DNA of 64,000 nucleotides, taken from contig JAHIVH010000070.1 of assembly GCA_018816735.1 (NCBI GenBank), forward strand, positions 434,001 to 498,000, in the 5' to 3' direction. Below are positions 36,384 through 47,279 of the stretch, piece after piece. The stretch's first letter is position 1. Every line of letters starts with the position of its first letter. Both the position numbers and the translations under genes were made by a program. Source of the DNA: Pseudomonadota bacterium (lineage in GTDB: Bacteria; Desulfobacterota; Desulfobacteria; Desulfobacterales; JAHIVH01). A model generated the notes under the pieces. That model was not told the DNA's origin. It did not search any database and was given only the letters and a program-made list of their open reading frames with translations.

Positions 36384-37442
36384 ATGTCACATATTATCAG
36401 AAAAATAAAACATGATGCGATCACGCTGATGGCAATCTTGTTTGGCATTGTCAGGAAGATTGATTATAAGACCCTCAACAGATACATTCTGGCGATCAAT
36501 CAAACGAACAGTCTTGAGAGTATCCTCCTTGAAACATCAAAATGTTTCAAGGAAATTTTACAATACAGGCTTTTTGCGTTTGTGCTTAAAGATAAGAACA
36601 ATCTGGATGCATGGATTGATCCGGATATCGACATGGGCGTTCTTGAAACGGCGATCAGAAAAGATTTTAATCTGAAAGCAACGATAAATGTAAATCTCAT
36701 CAATAAAAAAGAACAAACCGGAAAACCGGTATGTAAATACAAATCTGAAGATCTGGTGTCATATGAACTGAAAAATGACATATATACCGCAAGAATTTAT
36801 TTGATTCCCCAAAGAAAAACCTTTTATTACCATCGTGAAATTATGGGGACAATTTTAAAGACGATCCGCATTGCGGTCTCCAACTACATGAGTATTAAAA
36901 AACTTGAAACAGAAGCAGCCATTGATCCTCTGACCAAGTGTGTAAATCGGAGGGAATTCAACAGACTGATGAAGGGCCAGATTGCAAATGCCAAAAGATA
37001 TAAAAACAATCTCTCTATTTTGATGTTTGATATAGACTATTTTAAAAAAATAAATGACAATCACGGGCATCAGGCAGGGGATAGCGTGTTGAAAGAGATC
37101 GCAGGTGCTGTTTCAGCGGAAATCAGAAGCGGGGATGTTATTGCCAGATATGGTGGAGAGGAGTTCATTGTCATCCTTCCGGAGACAAAAAAGCAGAAAG
37201 CTATCGAATTGGCTGAGCGATTGAGAAAAATTATTGAAAATAAGATTGTCATTTCAGAAAAGAAAGAGATTTCAGTGACAGCGAGTTTTGGGGTGTCTGC
37301 GCTGAACAGTAACAGTGATATCAACAGTATTGTAAATGAAGCAGATGCCATGCTCTATAAAGCCAAGGCAAATGGCAGAAATGCAGTGATGCCCGGCCTT
37401 ATGAGGCTCTGTAAAAATAAAAAGGATGCTGCTCAACTATAG
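36384..37442 (+). CDS. Diguanylate cyclase (GGDEF domain)
   Basis: A 352-residue protein. Residues about 30-165 resemble a small GAF-like sensor domain without membrane segments. The GGDEF domain covers about residues 180-345: the catalytic signature is present as GGEEF in IARYGGEEFIVILPET, preceded by RSGD, which is the RxxD inhibitory I-site at the right distance. It therefore should make c-di-GMP with product inhibition. It lies directly upstream of the Che-like operon, and the CheA there carries MshEN-like motifs, so c-di-GMP from this enzyme could feed that pathway (inference). Confidence 0.9.
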   Translation: MSHIIRKIKHDAITLMAILFGIVRKIDYKTLNRYILAINQTNSLESILLETSKCFKEILQYRLFAFVLKDKNNLDAWIDPDIDMGVLETAIRKDFNLKATINVNLINKKEQTGKPVCKYKSEDLVSYELKNDIYTARIYLIPQRKTFYYHREIMGTILKTIRIAVSNYMSIKKLETEAAIDPLTKCVNRREFNRLMKGQIANAKRYKNNLSILMFDIDYFKKINDNHGHQAGDSVLKEIAGAVSAEIRSGDVIARYGGEEFIVILPETKKQKAIELAERLRKIIENKIVISEKKEISVTASFGVSALNSNSDINSIVNEADAMLYKAKANGRNAVMPGLMRLCKNKKDAAQL

Positions 37443-37472
37443 TATGATGACCTTCCGATTTTTGATTCATGT

Positions 37473-37501
37473 TTGACAAATATAAGTGATTGCGCTATAT
37501 T
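37473..37501 (+). promoter_or_regulatory. Sigma-70 promoter of the cheR-cheB operon
   Basis: TTGACA (37473-37478), 17 bases, TATATT (37496-37501). It is 30 bases after the diguanylate cyclase stop and gives a leader of about 220 bases before cheR. The leader contains a GCCTG/CAGGC hairpin at 37541-37565 but no riboswitch I recognise. Confidence 0.65.
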
Positions 37502-37730
37502 CCTTCCTGTTAGTAATTCCTCAACGGTAATGACCTATTAGCCTGTAAACGATTGTTGATCAGGCAACCATAAATTTGATCCATTTTTGATTGACACTTT
37601 GTTTTTATTTTCCAATGTGCCCTTTTAATGGCAAGAGTTCCACAGGATTTTAACGTGAAAGCGTCAGGATTTCGTCATGCCTGATGACTTCAAATCAAAT
37701 GATTTTCACCATAGGCGCTTCTAAACGTCC

Positions 37731-38552
37731 ATGAATGGCTTTCAATTAACAGATAAGGATTTTCACCATTTAAGTGCATTTGTGCATAAGGAATGCGGAA
37801 TTAATCTTCATGAAGGGAAAAGGGAGCTTGTCCGGGCGAGATTGTCCAAACGTATCCGGTTTTTGGGACTAAATGGGTTTGGGGATTATTATGATTTTTT
37901 GGTAAAGGATCCATCAGGTGATGAGCGTGTTGAAATGCTCAATGCAATTTCAACCAACTTAACCAGTTTTTTTCGTGAGCCCAAGCACTTTAAATTTTTA
38001 ACAGATATTGTTTTCCCTGATTTCCAAAAAAAAAAGGACAGAAAACTTATGATTTGGAGTGCCGGATGTTCTACAGGCGAGGAAGCGTATTCAGTTGCCA
38101 TCTGTAGCCTGGAATTTTTTGGCATAAATCCTGACACCACGATAAGTATTCTTGCCACAGATATTTCAACCAGGGTTCTGGAAGCTGCAGGTTCCGGCAT
38201 CTATCCGGATTCAGGCGTTAGTCAAATTCCGTCTTCGATCAAAACAAAATATTTTCAGAAAGGGCATAAAAAATGGAGCGGGCATATAAGGGTGAAGAAA
38301 ATATTAAGGCGATTGGTTGAATTTAGCTATCTGAACCTGATGGACGAGCTGCCTTATAAAAATTGCTTTGATATTATTTTTTGCAGAAATGTGATGATTT
38401 ATTTTCAGAAAAGCATGCAGGAAAAGCTTGTACAGAAATATTTTTATGCACTCAAAAAAGGGGGATATCTTTTTATCGGTCATTCTGAAACGCTGATGGG
38501 AAAGGAACACAATTTTAAGTATATCATGCCGACAATATATCAAAAGGTTTGA
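37731..38552 (+). CDS. cheR: Chemotaxis methyltransferase CheR
   Basis: A 273-residue SAM-dependent glutamate methyltransferase. The N-terminal helical domain is followed by the SAM fold with IWSAGCSTGEEAYSVAI and the FDIIFCRNVMIYF motif. It would methylate receptor glutamates, yet no receptor gene is close. It begins the Che-like unit; cheA follows after 110 bases. Confidence 0.93.
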   Translation: MNGFQLTDKDFHHLSAFVHKECGINLHEGKRELVRARLSKRIRFLGLNGFGDYYDFLVKDPSGDERVEMLNAISTNLTSFFREPKHFKFLTDIVFPDFQKKKDRKLMIWSAGCSTGEEAYSVAICSLEFFGINPDTTISILATDISTRVLEAAGSGIYPDSGVSQIPSSIKTKYFQKGHKKWSGHIRVKKILRRLVEFSYLNLMDELPYKNCFDIIFCRNVMIYFQKSMQEKLVQKYFYALKKGGYLFIGHSETLMGKEHNFKYIMPTIYQKV

Positions 38553-38663
38553 TATCATATAAAATTTTTAATGAATTTGATATTTCCTTAAGTGTATTTT
38601 GATGAGACAGCCTATATTTAAGGAAACGATTTTATAACTTTTTAAACGATAAGTATTCACGCC

Positions 38664-40862
38664 ATGAAAAATGAAATTGAGAAAATCACACAGGATGTAG
38701 GTGAAATTACCAAACTGGTGAAAAATTTGGATGTGGAAGACATTCCGGTTCTTGGAGAAATTTTGAATATCCTTTCTGATATAGAAGAAACGGAGTTGAA
38801 TGGCACACAAACACCTTTTAAAAGTGTCGTTTCTGCGATCAAGGGATATATGGGCAAGTTGATATTGGAAGAAGAAACGGATCCGTTGCCGGTTGTCAGA
38901 GGAACAGAGGTTCTTCGCGGAATAATTCTATCTGCATCATCCGGAAATGATTTTTCTTTTGATATAGATGATGTCATGCAATCCCTGAGATTTAATGGTG
39001 ATACAACTTTGGAAACTTCCAAACATGATGATGCCCAGAAAAGTGGTGATGATGAGCTTTCAGGAGATGTGATGCCATCTGAAATATCGTTTGATGAAGA
39101 AGATATTTCCATTTTAAAGGATTTCATTATCGAGTCCAGGGATAATCTTGAAAATATAGAAATCAAGCTCATAGATCTGGAACAGAATCCCAGGGACAAG
39201 GACATCATTAACGAGATTTTCAGGCCATTTCATACCATAAAAGGCGTTTCCGGGTTTCTAGACTTGAAGCGCATCAATATTCTGGCACATAAAACTGAAA
39301 ATCTTCTGGATAGTGCCAGGCGGGGGGAAATCATCATCAATGCCATGATTACGGATGTGATTCTGGAATCTGTTGATGCCCTTGGAAAAATGCTCAACAG
39401 TATTGAAAATGCCATTGATGCAGGCCAGAATTCATTTGAGGAGACGTTAAATATAAAATTGCTTCTTACCCAAATAGACCAGGCTGTCTCCGATTCAGAT
39501 GCGGCCAAGGGAAAACCGCTTGGTAAAATTCTTATCGAAAGTGGTAACCTTGATGAGGAGAAGTTGCAAAAGGCACTTAACATCCAGAAAACAAATCCCC
39601 AAAAGAAATTGGGCGAAATTTTAATTCATGAAAATATCGTTGAGAGCAAAAATGTGATTTCTGCCATTCGTCATCAGAAATCTTCTCAACAGGGTGCGCC
39701 CCAGGTAAAAGTGGACACCATAAAACTGGACAACCTTGTGGATCTAACAGGTGAACTTGTGATTGCACAGTCAATGATCAGGCAGAATTTGAATAAATTT
39801 GCAGCACAGGATCAGAAGTTTTATCAAAACATGAATCAATTGGGGCAAATTGTCTCCGGCCTTCAGAAAACTGCCATGTCAATGAGAATGATTCCAATTG
39901 GAAGTACGTTTCAGAAAATGGTAAGACTGGTTCGTGATCTATCAAAAAATTCAGGCCGGATCCTTGATTTGAAAATGTCGGGTGAAGAAACGGAAATAGA
40001 TAGAAATGTGGTGGATGCATTATATGAACCCATGGTTCATATGATCCGGAATTCTGTGGATCATGGTATGGAATTGCCGGAAGAAAGAGAGAAAAAAGGG
40101 AAAAAAAGAAACGGCTATATTCATCTGCGCGCGTACCATAAGGGCGGCAATATCGTCATTGAACTTGAAGATGACGGAAAAGGTCTTGATAAAGAGAAAA
40201 TTTTGGAAAAAGCCATTTCGCAGAACATTATCGATAAAAATGATGTTCTTTCTGACCCGGAGATTTTTGATCTTATTATGCAACCCGGATTTTCTACAGC
40301 AGAGAAAATAACAGATATTTCCGGTCGTGGCGTAGGTATGGATGTAGTGAAAAAAACAATAGAAGGATTACGGGGCCGCCTTGAAATTCAATCCACAGAA
40401 GGAAAAGGATCCACATTTATTATTTCTCTCCCCTTGACTCTGGCAATTATAGAGGGAATGCTGATAAGAGTCGGTGTAGAGAAATATATTATCCCAACGC
40501 TTGCCATTCTTGAATCATTTAAACCAAATCCCAGGGACTATTTTACGGTAGAGGGAAAAGGTGAAATGATAAAATTCAGGGATAAGATTGTACCGCTTAT
40601 CCGACTGGACAGGATTTTTGAGATCAGCGCAGATTCCCAAAATCCGTGGGATGGTATTGTCGTGGTTGTGGAAAACAAGTATGAAAAAAGAGGCTTATTG
40701 ATAGATGAACTTCTGGGAAAAGATGAGTTTGTAATCAAAAGTCTGGGAGAATCCCTGAAAGGAATTCAGGGATTGGCAGGCGGTTCTATAATGGGAGATG
40801 GCAGAATTGGTTTGATCCTTGATATGGAGGGATTGTTTAAAGCCTGTTTTGAAAGAGGATGA
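38664..40862 (+). CDS. cheA: CheA-type histidine kinase with two MshEN-like motifs between Hpt and dimerisation domains
   Basis: A 732-residue soluble kinase. An unusual N-terminal segment (1-140) precedes the Hpt (P1) domain, where His190 in FHTIKGVSGFL is the phosphorylated residue. Residues 285-308 and 315-338 are two 24-residue motifs of the pattern LGxxLxxxGx6LxxALxxQ, resembling MshEN c-di-GMP-binding repeats, in the place where a P2 domain is usual. P3 follows at about 350-420, the ATPase (P4) has HMIRNSVDHG, DDGKGLD and GRGVGM, and the CheW-like P5 covers about 595-728. All catalytic residues are present. Partners are the response regulators encoded downstream. Confidence 0.92.
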   Translation: MKNEIEKITQDVGEITKLVKNLDVEDIPVLGEILNILSDIEETELNGTQTPFKSVVSAIKGYMGKLILEEETDPLPVVRGTEVLRGIILSASSGNDFSFDIDDVMQSLRFNGDTTLETSKHDDAQKSGDDELSGDVMPSEISFDEEDISILKDFIIESRDNLENIEIKLIDLEQNPRDKDIINEIFRPFHTIKGVSGFLDLKRINILAHKTENLLDSARRGEIIINAMITDVILESVDALGKMLNSIENAIDAGQNSFEETLNIKLLLTQIDQAVSDSDAAKGKPLGKILIESGNLDEEKLQKALNIQKTNPQKKLGEILIHENIVESKNVISAIRHQKSSQQGAPQVKVDTIKLDNLVDLTGELVIAQSMIRQNLNKFAAQDQKFYQNMNQLGQIVSGLQKTAMSMRMIPIGSTFQKMVRLVRDLSKNSGRILDLKMSGEETEIDRNVVDALYEPMVHMIRNSVDHGMELPEEREKKGKKRNGYIHLRAYHKGGNIVIELEDDGKGLDKEKILEKAISQNIIDKNDVLSDPEIFDLIMQPGFSTAEKITDISGRGVGMDVVKKTIEGLRGRLEIQSTEGKGSTFIISLPLTLAIIEGMLIRVGVEKYIIPTLAILESFKPNPRDYFTVEGKGEMIKFRDKIVPLIRLDRIFEISADSQNPWDGIVVVVENKYEKRGLLIDELLGKDEFVIKSLGESLKGIQGLAGGSIMGDGRIGLILDMEGLFKACFERG

Positions 40863-40957
40863 ATAAAAGATAGCTGTTGAATGCCGTGAGATAAATTGAC
40901 ATGAAAATTGTTTATAAGACCACTTTTTTCGTATGGCTAATACAGAAGAGGTACTGA

Positions 40958-41437
40958 ATGAACCTTATTGTTGGCGTTTCGGACATGAAAGTCAGTAGTG
41001 ATCCCGAAGCTGTACTCGTTACCTATTCACTGGGTTCATGTATTGGCGTTGTTATTTATGATCCGTATATTAAAGTTGGCGGCATGCTTCATTACATGTT
41101 ACCTGAATCCAGTATCGATACTGAGAAGGCAGAGCGTAATCCATTCATGTTCGCAGACAGGGGTATTCCACTTTTATTTAAAACCGCTTACAGTTATGGT
41201 GCAAAAAAGCAACACATGGAAGTTTATGTAATAGGTGGCGCACAAATTCTTGATCAAAAGGGATTCTTTAATATCGGAAAAAGAAACTACACGTCACTGA
41301 GAAAAATATTTTTTAAAAATAATGTCATAACCAAATATGAAAACATAGGGGGCAATACAAACAGGACTGTTCGGCTAGAGATTAAAACCGGTCATGTGTA
41401 TATAAAAACCTCAGGTGAGGGAGAGAAAAAAATATGA
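40958..41437 (+). CDS. cheD: Chemoreceptor glutamine deamidase CheD
   Basis: A 159-residue enzyme with the catalytic Cys in YSLGSCIGVVIYD, the His in GGMLHYMLP and the following Thr/Gly-rich core. CheD deamidates receptors and is activated as a phosphatase partner of CheC/CheX proteins; a CheX is encoded three genes on. It overlaps the HDOD gene by 4 bases. Confidence 0.92.
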   Translation: MNLIVGVSDMKVSSDPEAVLVTYSLGSCIGVVIYDPYIKVGGMLHYMLPESSIDTEKAERNPFMFADRGIPLLFKTAYSYGAKKQHMEVYVIGGAQILDQKGFFNIGKRNYTSLRKIFFKNNVITKYENIGGNTNRTVRLEIKTGHVYIKTSGEGEKKI

Positions 41438-42279
41438 CGGCTATCAGTGACCTTTTGAGAGAAATTGACCTTCTTGCGCCTATGCCTGATGTCGTCCGGC
41501 AGATCATGAACAAAGCAGAAGATCCACAATGCTCCATGTCGGAAATAGCTGATATTATTATTTTTGATCCTATATTAACGGCCAATGTATTAAAGATTGT
41601 CAATTCTGCCTATTATTCATTACCAAGAAAGATTGATTCTGTTCAGGATGCAATTACTGTCCTCGGAATGAATCAAGTGATAGATATCGTGGTTTTAAAA
41701 TCCGGCGCAAAAACGTTCAGCAATGATCAAAGGGGATATGGGCTTTACGAAGGTGATTTATGGAAATGCGCGGTGTCATGTGCCCTTATTGCACGAGGGC
41801 TTGCGGTCAAGTTAAAAGCTAAAAACAGCCGTATGATTTTTACTGCAGCTTTGATAAAAGATATTGGAAAAGTCATTCTGGACAGACTTGTTGAAGGATC
41901 AATCGATAAGATTCATAAGCTTGTAAACGAGAAAGGCTTCAGTTTCAGAGAAGCGGAAAAAAAAGTGATAGGCGTCGATCATGCTGAAATCGGTGCATAC
42001 ATCGCAGATAAATGGGGATTTAGTTCTCAAATGGTAAAGATTATCAGGAATCACCATTTAAATGATCTTATGCAGGACAACCTGGAAACTTCCATTGTCT
42101 ATCTTGCAGACAACGTATGCATGATGATGGGAATCGGTGTGGGTGAAGATGGGCTGGCCTACAGGTTTCATGAGGATGTTTTGATTAAGCTGGGTGTCTC
42201 TCCGGATGATCTTCAGGTCATTATCGCAGGCTTTGGAGATGAGATGAAGAAGATAGAGGACCTTTTAAGCAGCACGTGA
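41434..42279 (+). CDS. HDOD-domain signalling protein
   Basis: A 281-residue protein with an HDOD domain over residues about 10-205 (LLAPMPDVVRQIMNKAEDP, IIFDPILTANVLKIVNSAYYSL), a degenerate HD-like fold that lacks the complete HD metal site. Such proteins act in regulation, often beside Che or two-component genes, by protein contacts. It overlaps cheD and precedes the CheY-like gene by 60 bases. Confidence 0.88.
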   Translation: MTAISDLLREIDLLAPMPDVVRQIMNKAEDPQCSMSEIADIIIFDPILTANVLKIVNSAYYSLPRKIDSVQDAITVLGMNQVIDIVVLKSGAKTFSNDQRGYGLYEGDLWKCAVSCALIARGLAVKLKAKNSRMIFTAALIKDIGKVILDRLVEGSIDKIHKLVNEKGFSFREAEKKVIGVDHAEIGAYIADKWGFSSQMVKIIRNHHLNDLMQDNLETSIVYLADNVCMMMGIGVGEDGLAYRFHEDVLIKLGVSPDDLQVIIAGFGDEMKKIEDLLSST

Positions 42280-42719
42280 AAGCCAGTTGGCTTCTATAAC
42301 CGTAAATTAACGGATGCAATGATATTCTGTGGAGGCAAAAATGGTTTATAAGGTTTTAGTTGTCGATGATTCTTTGCCCATGAGATCTGTTCTTAAAAAG
42401 ACTATAAAGGCATCAGGTTTTGGCAGTGCTGAATTTTTTGAAGCGGCGAATGGGCAGGAAGCCCTTTTAATTCTAAAGAAGGAGTGGCTGGATATCGTTG
42501 TAACTGATTATAATATGCCTGAAATGAATGGACTTGAGCTTATACAAGAGATGAAAAAGGATGATTTGATACAAGCGATTCCAGTATTGGTAATTACTAC
42601 GGAAAGCAGTAGGATGAAAATTGATGAATTTATTGAAATGGGAGCGGCAGGCTATATTAAAAAACCCTTTACTCCGGAAGAGATTAAGGCAAAGTTTGTA
42701 GAAATACTAGGAGAATCGA

Positions 42720-44259
<1,540 letters not shown>

Positions 44260-44265
44260 AACCAA

Positions 44266-44937
44266 TCATCCCCAAATTTTTCCTTGAATTTCCTCAATAA
44301 TGGGTACGATCCTTTTTCGGTGTTCAGGCGGTATCATGAGAAAAGGCGCAGCCCTGTTCTTAATGACAGAGAAGCGTGTGTTATCCTGGCGTAGACCGTT
44401 TTCTTCGTGATCAAGAAAAAGGAGAATGTCTGTCAGATTTCCGAAAAATCCTTTTTCATCTATATGCTCCGCGTATTGAAGAAATATGTTATTCAGGGTT
44501 ATTGTCAGTTCATCCATATCTGCGCAGCCATGTTCATCACATATGGATTTGGACATCATGATGCGACATGCCATGGGTCTATAATCATAGATCGTGCAGG
44601 ACCGTTCCAAAAGCAGGGGGCATTTCCCCCAGGAAGGGTCATTCTCTTCATCAGGTATATCTATCCCTGCCATACATGACTCGGCAAATCCATTTAGCGT
44701 GAGTTTCGGTTGATATCTTTTTGGGGAGGAACAGCTCTTGATCGTGCCATAGAGCGAGTGTTTATGTTCCAGAGGGATATGGTGTAAAATATACATTCCT
44801 TCCAGACTCGTCATGGTAACATTAACGGTGCAGCATGACGAACAGAATTTTTGACAGGCATGAGGCGTCGCATTAAACAAACGATCATAAATATCATAAA
44901 TAGCTTGCAATATAGATAGTTTATCTTTGAGTTTCAT
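44266..44937 (-). CDS. YkgJ-family cysteine-cluster protein
   Basis: A 223-residue soluble protein with the zinc/iron-chelating YkgJ layout: an N-terminal CQKFCSSCC cluster (residues about 27-35), then WGKCPLL followed by CTIYDYRPMACRI. The family is linked to metal or iron-sulfur handling but has no firm function. It ends seven bases from cheB, convergent, and has no clear partner. Confidence 0.75.
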   Translation of the reverse strand: MKLKDKLSILQAIYDIYDRLFNATPHACQKFCSSCCTVNVTMTSLEGMYILHHIPLEHKHSLYGTIKSCSSPKRYQPKLTLNGFAESCMAGIDIPDEENDPSWGKCPLLLERSCTIYDYRPMACRIMMSKSICDEHGCADMDELTITLNNIFLQYAEHIDEKGFFGNLTDILLFLDHEENGLRQDNTRFSVIKNRAAPFLMIPPEHRKRIVPIIEEIQGKIWG

Positions 44938-45251
44938 TGATTCGCAAGTTTAAATTTAATAATTAATATTGCATTTGCTTTTAGCTGAATTTCCAAATAA
45001 AGCCAGAGATATTTGTTGCCAAAGTGGAAAAGATATTTCAGAGTCTATTTGAAAATTCTCAATTTGGTTAAAGGATTATATTGATTCTATAAAATAGCTT
45101 GACTAATAGGCGCCATTTATGAAAAAAAATAAATAATAATCTTTTTTGATCAATATTTAAGTTTATAATACTTTTGGCTTATTTACAGACCATTAATTTT
45201 GTAATAAATCCTAATTAATTAGAAATGTTATTTGTCTTATAAGGGGGTATA
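44938..45251. other. AT-rich intergenic stretch
   Basis: About 310 bases with strongly raised A/T content and no convincing gene. It marks the left edge of an AT-rich segment that continues through two genes to about 47260. No repeats or att-like ends were found. Confidence 0.5.
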
Positions 45252-45650
45252 ATGCAGCGAGTCCCATCTGATGTTGTCAAGGTAATTTTTCATTTCCTGG
45301 GTAGTGACGCAGAATTTGAGGCGGATATACCTAAAATCCATAGGGTTTTTTTTAATATGAGCAAAAATATTGAAGGGCTTGACAGCTTAATGAAACAATT
45401 CGTTTTTGACGAGTCGAAACCTTTCCCTTGCTCAAATACCGTTTCTCGCGCTATAGATCGTTTGCAAAAATCAAACCTCCTTCATTGTATGAACCCTCGG
45501 TTAGATAAATTTAAGGTTTCAACGAATCTTTCTTTAGAAACGGAAATAAAAGATTTATTTACAAGGGATGAGCTTGAAACTTTAAAAAAGGGTGCAGCGT
45601 ATTTTAAATCACAATTTAGCATTCATAATTCTAAGAAAACTATTCATTAA
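45252..45650 (+). CDS. Small protein with possible winged-helix fold, upstream of the HD gene
   Basis: A 132-residue protein without recognised domain. The middle part (PCSNTVSRAIDRLQKSNLLHC) has the helix-turn-helix-like pattern of a winged-helix regulator, followed by a charged helical end. The ATG follows AAGGGGG. It lies 38 bases upstream of the HD-domain gene in the same direction and shares its AT-rich composition, so it may be the regulator or partner of that protein. Confidence 0.5.
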   Translation: MQRVPSDVVKVIFHFLGSDAEFEADIPKIHRVFFNMSKNIEGLDSLMKQFVFDESKPFPCSNTVSRAIDRLQKSNLLHCMNPRLDKFKVSTNLSLETEIKDLFTRDELETLKKGAAYFKSQFSIHNSKKTIH

Positions 45651-45688
45651 AAAATTTACCCTTACCAACCTTATACTGAAAGCAATCA

Positions 45689-47236
45689 ATGATAGGGAAT
45701 TGGACTCAAACAGATGACGCTCAACTTCATCAATTATTCAAAGAAATAAATACTTTTTCCGAATGGATTTTTCAACATCACGAATATAAGCGTCCAAGAG
45801 GGGCAAAAGTAATACATGACGGTGTTTGGGGAACAAGTAGGTATAATGATTTCGAAATTTCTCTTATCAATTCTCCTCTTATGCAAAGGCTACGAAATAT
45901 CCATCAAACAGCCTACACATTTTTCACCTATCCTTCATCGCATCATACTAGATTTGATCATTCTTTGGGCGTAACTTCTCAAGTCGGTAAGTTATATTCT
46001 GCATTGAAGAATAAATTTCAATATTCTAAAGATGAAAAAGACCAATTGCCTGATGATTTTCAAACACTTCGAACTGCTGCCCTCTTGCACGATTGTGGGC
46101 ATGGTCCATTTTCACATACCAGTGAAGAGATATATAAATTTTATCCGGAAATCGAAGCTCTTCTTAGGAATATTCCTTTTAAATCTGCAAGTCCACATGA
46201 AGCCATGTCTTCATTAATTATCCTTAGCAAAAGTTTCCAAGAATTTTTAAATAAAGTTTGTATCGCTTGCAATAAACAAATAGACAGAAAGCTAATGGTA
46301 GAAGCTATTGTTGGTTATGTTTCAGATCCAAATAGTAGATATAAGGTGGATTTTCTCAACGGCCCTTTTGATGCGGATAAGCTAGATTATTTGTTTAGGG
46401 ACGGCCATTTTAGTGGATTGCCATTGAACATTGACCTCGATCGATTGTGGTATGCTATCGATATTAATATGGCGGAAGAAAATCGTCGATTAACTGTTGA
46501 TTGGGGAGGAACGTCAAGCCTTGAGCAGATAATGTTTGCTAAAATGACACTTTATCCAGCTGTTTACCATCATCATAAAGTTAGGGCCTGTGACTGCATG
46601 TATAAAGGTATTATAGAGTATATAAAAAGTCTTTCAATACCATTTAATGACTTTATTAAATCAGATGATAAAAGTTCACTTTTTGAAAGAGCGATTCATT
46701 TTTTATATTTTGATGATAACAAAGTATTTGAAATTTTAGCAAGAAGAAGTGAGGATATCAAGCTGCACAAGCTTATACATAATTTATTTTATAGGAGATT
46801 ATTAAAAAGATGTGTAGTTATATCGGCTGACACAATCGAAGAAATTGAATCTTTAGATCATATTTTAAAGTACCGTGAAGAATTTGAAGAGAAATATAGA
46901 GAAATTGCTGATGATATTTTGGAAGAAGCGGGTAGAGTTGCCGAAAATGAGGAAATTGGGGTTGACTGTCCATCAGACCCAAATTTTAATTCAGCTTTTG
47001 ATACATGGATTAGCCCATTGAAAAATGGTGATTGTGAGTTTAACTTAACTAAATTCTTTTCAATTACGCAGTGGGCTGATCAATATAAACACAGAAAATG
47101 GCGAGGCCATGTTTTTTGTCCAGCAGATAAAGTTGATGTCTTTACAAAAGCTACAAAAAAGGTGTTTGAAGAAAAATTAAAAATTAGATTTAAGCCAATT
47201 GCATTCGAGCTTTGCCATATCCAACCACCTAATTGA
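45689..47236 (+). CDS. HD-domain phosphohydrolase, SAMHD1/dNTPase-like
   Basis: A 515-residue protein with the SAMHD1-type HD fold: MQRLRNIHQTAYTFFTYP, HTRFDHSLGV (His91), LLHDCGHGPFSH (His134, Asp135) and the later DADKLDYLFRD. All metal-binding residues of the superfamily are visible, so hydrolysis of dNTPs or related nucleotides is plausible. The C-terminal half (about 260-515) is charged and not recognised. Codon use is AT-rich compared with neighbouring genes, and there is no housekeeping partner. dNTP-depleting HD enzymes are known in phage defence, so that role is one possibility; a metabolic role is another. Confidence 0.75.
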   Translation: MIGNWTQTDDAQLHQLFKEINTFSEWIFQHHEYKRPRGAKVIHDGVWGTSRYNDFEISLINSPLMQRLRNIHQTAYTFFTYPSSHHTRFDHSLGVTSQVGKLYSALKNKFQYSKDEKDQLPDDFQTLRTAALLHDCGHGPFSHTSEEIYKFYPEIEALLRNIPFKSASPHEAMSSLIILSKSFQEFLNKVCIACNKQIDRKLMVEAIVGYVSDPNSRYKVDFLNGPFDADKLDYLFRDGHFSGLPLNIDLDRLWYAIDINMAEENRRLTVDWGGTSSLEQIMFAKMTLYPAVYHHHKVRACDCMYKGIIEYIKSLSIPFNDFIKSDDKSSLFERAIHFLYFDDNKVFEILARRSEDIKLHKLIHNLFYRRLLKRCVVISADTIEEIESLDHILKYREEFEEKYREIADDILEEAGRVAENEEIGVDCPSDPNFNSAFDTWISPLKNGDCEFNLTKFFSITQWADQYKHRKWRGHVFCPADKVDVFTKATKKVFEEKLKIRFKPIAFELCHIQPPN

Positions 47237-47279
47237 AAAAAGATCTTTTGGCTATCAATATTTTAAGGAAATAGAAGTC

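Noticed and set aside
37443-37730. Possible c-di-GMP riboswitch between the diguanylate cyclase and cheR
   Set aside because: Only a short GCCTG/CAGGC hairpin is present; the conserved GEMM sequence elements are missing.
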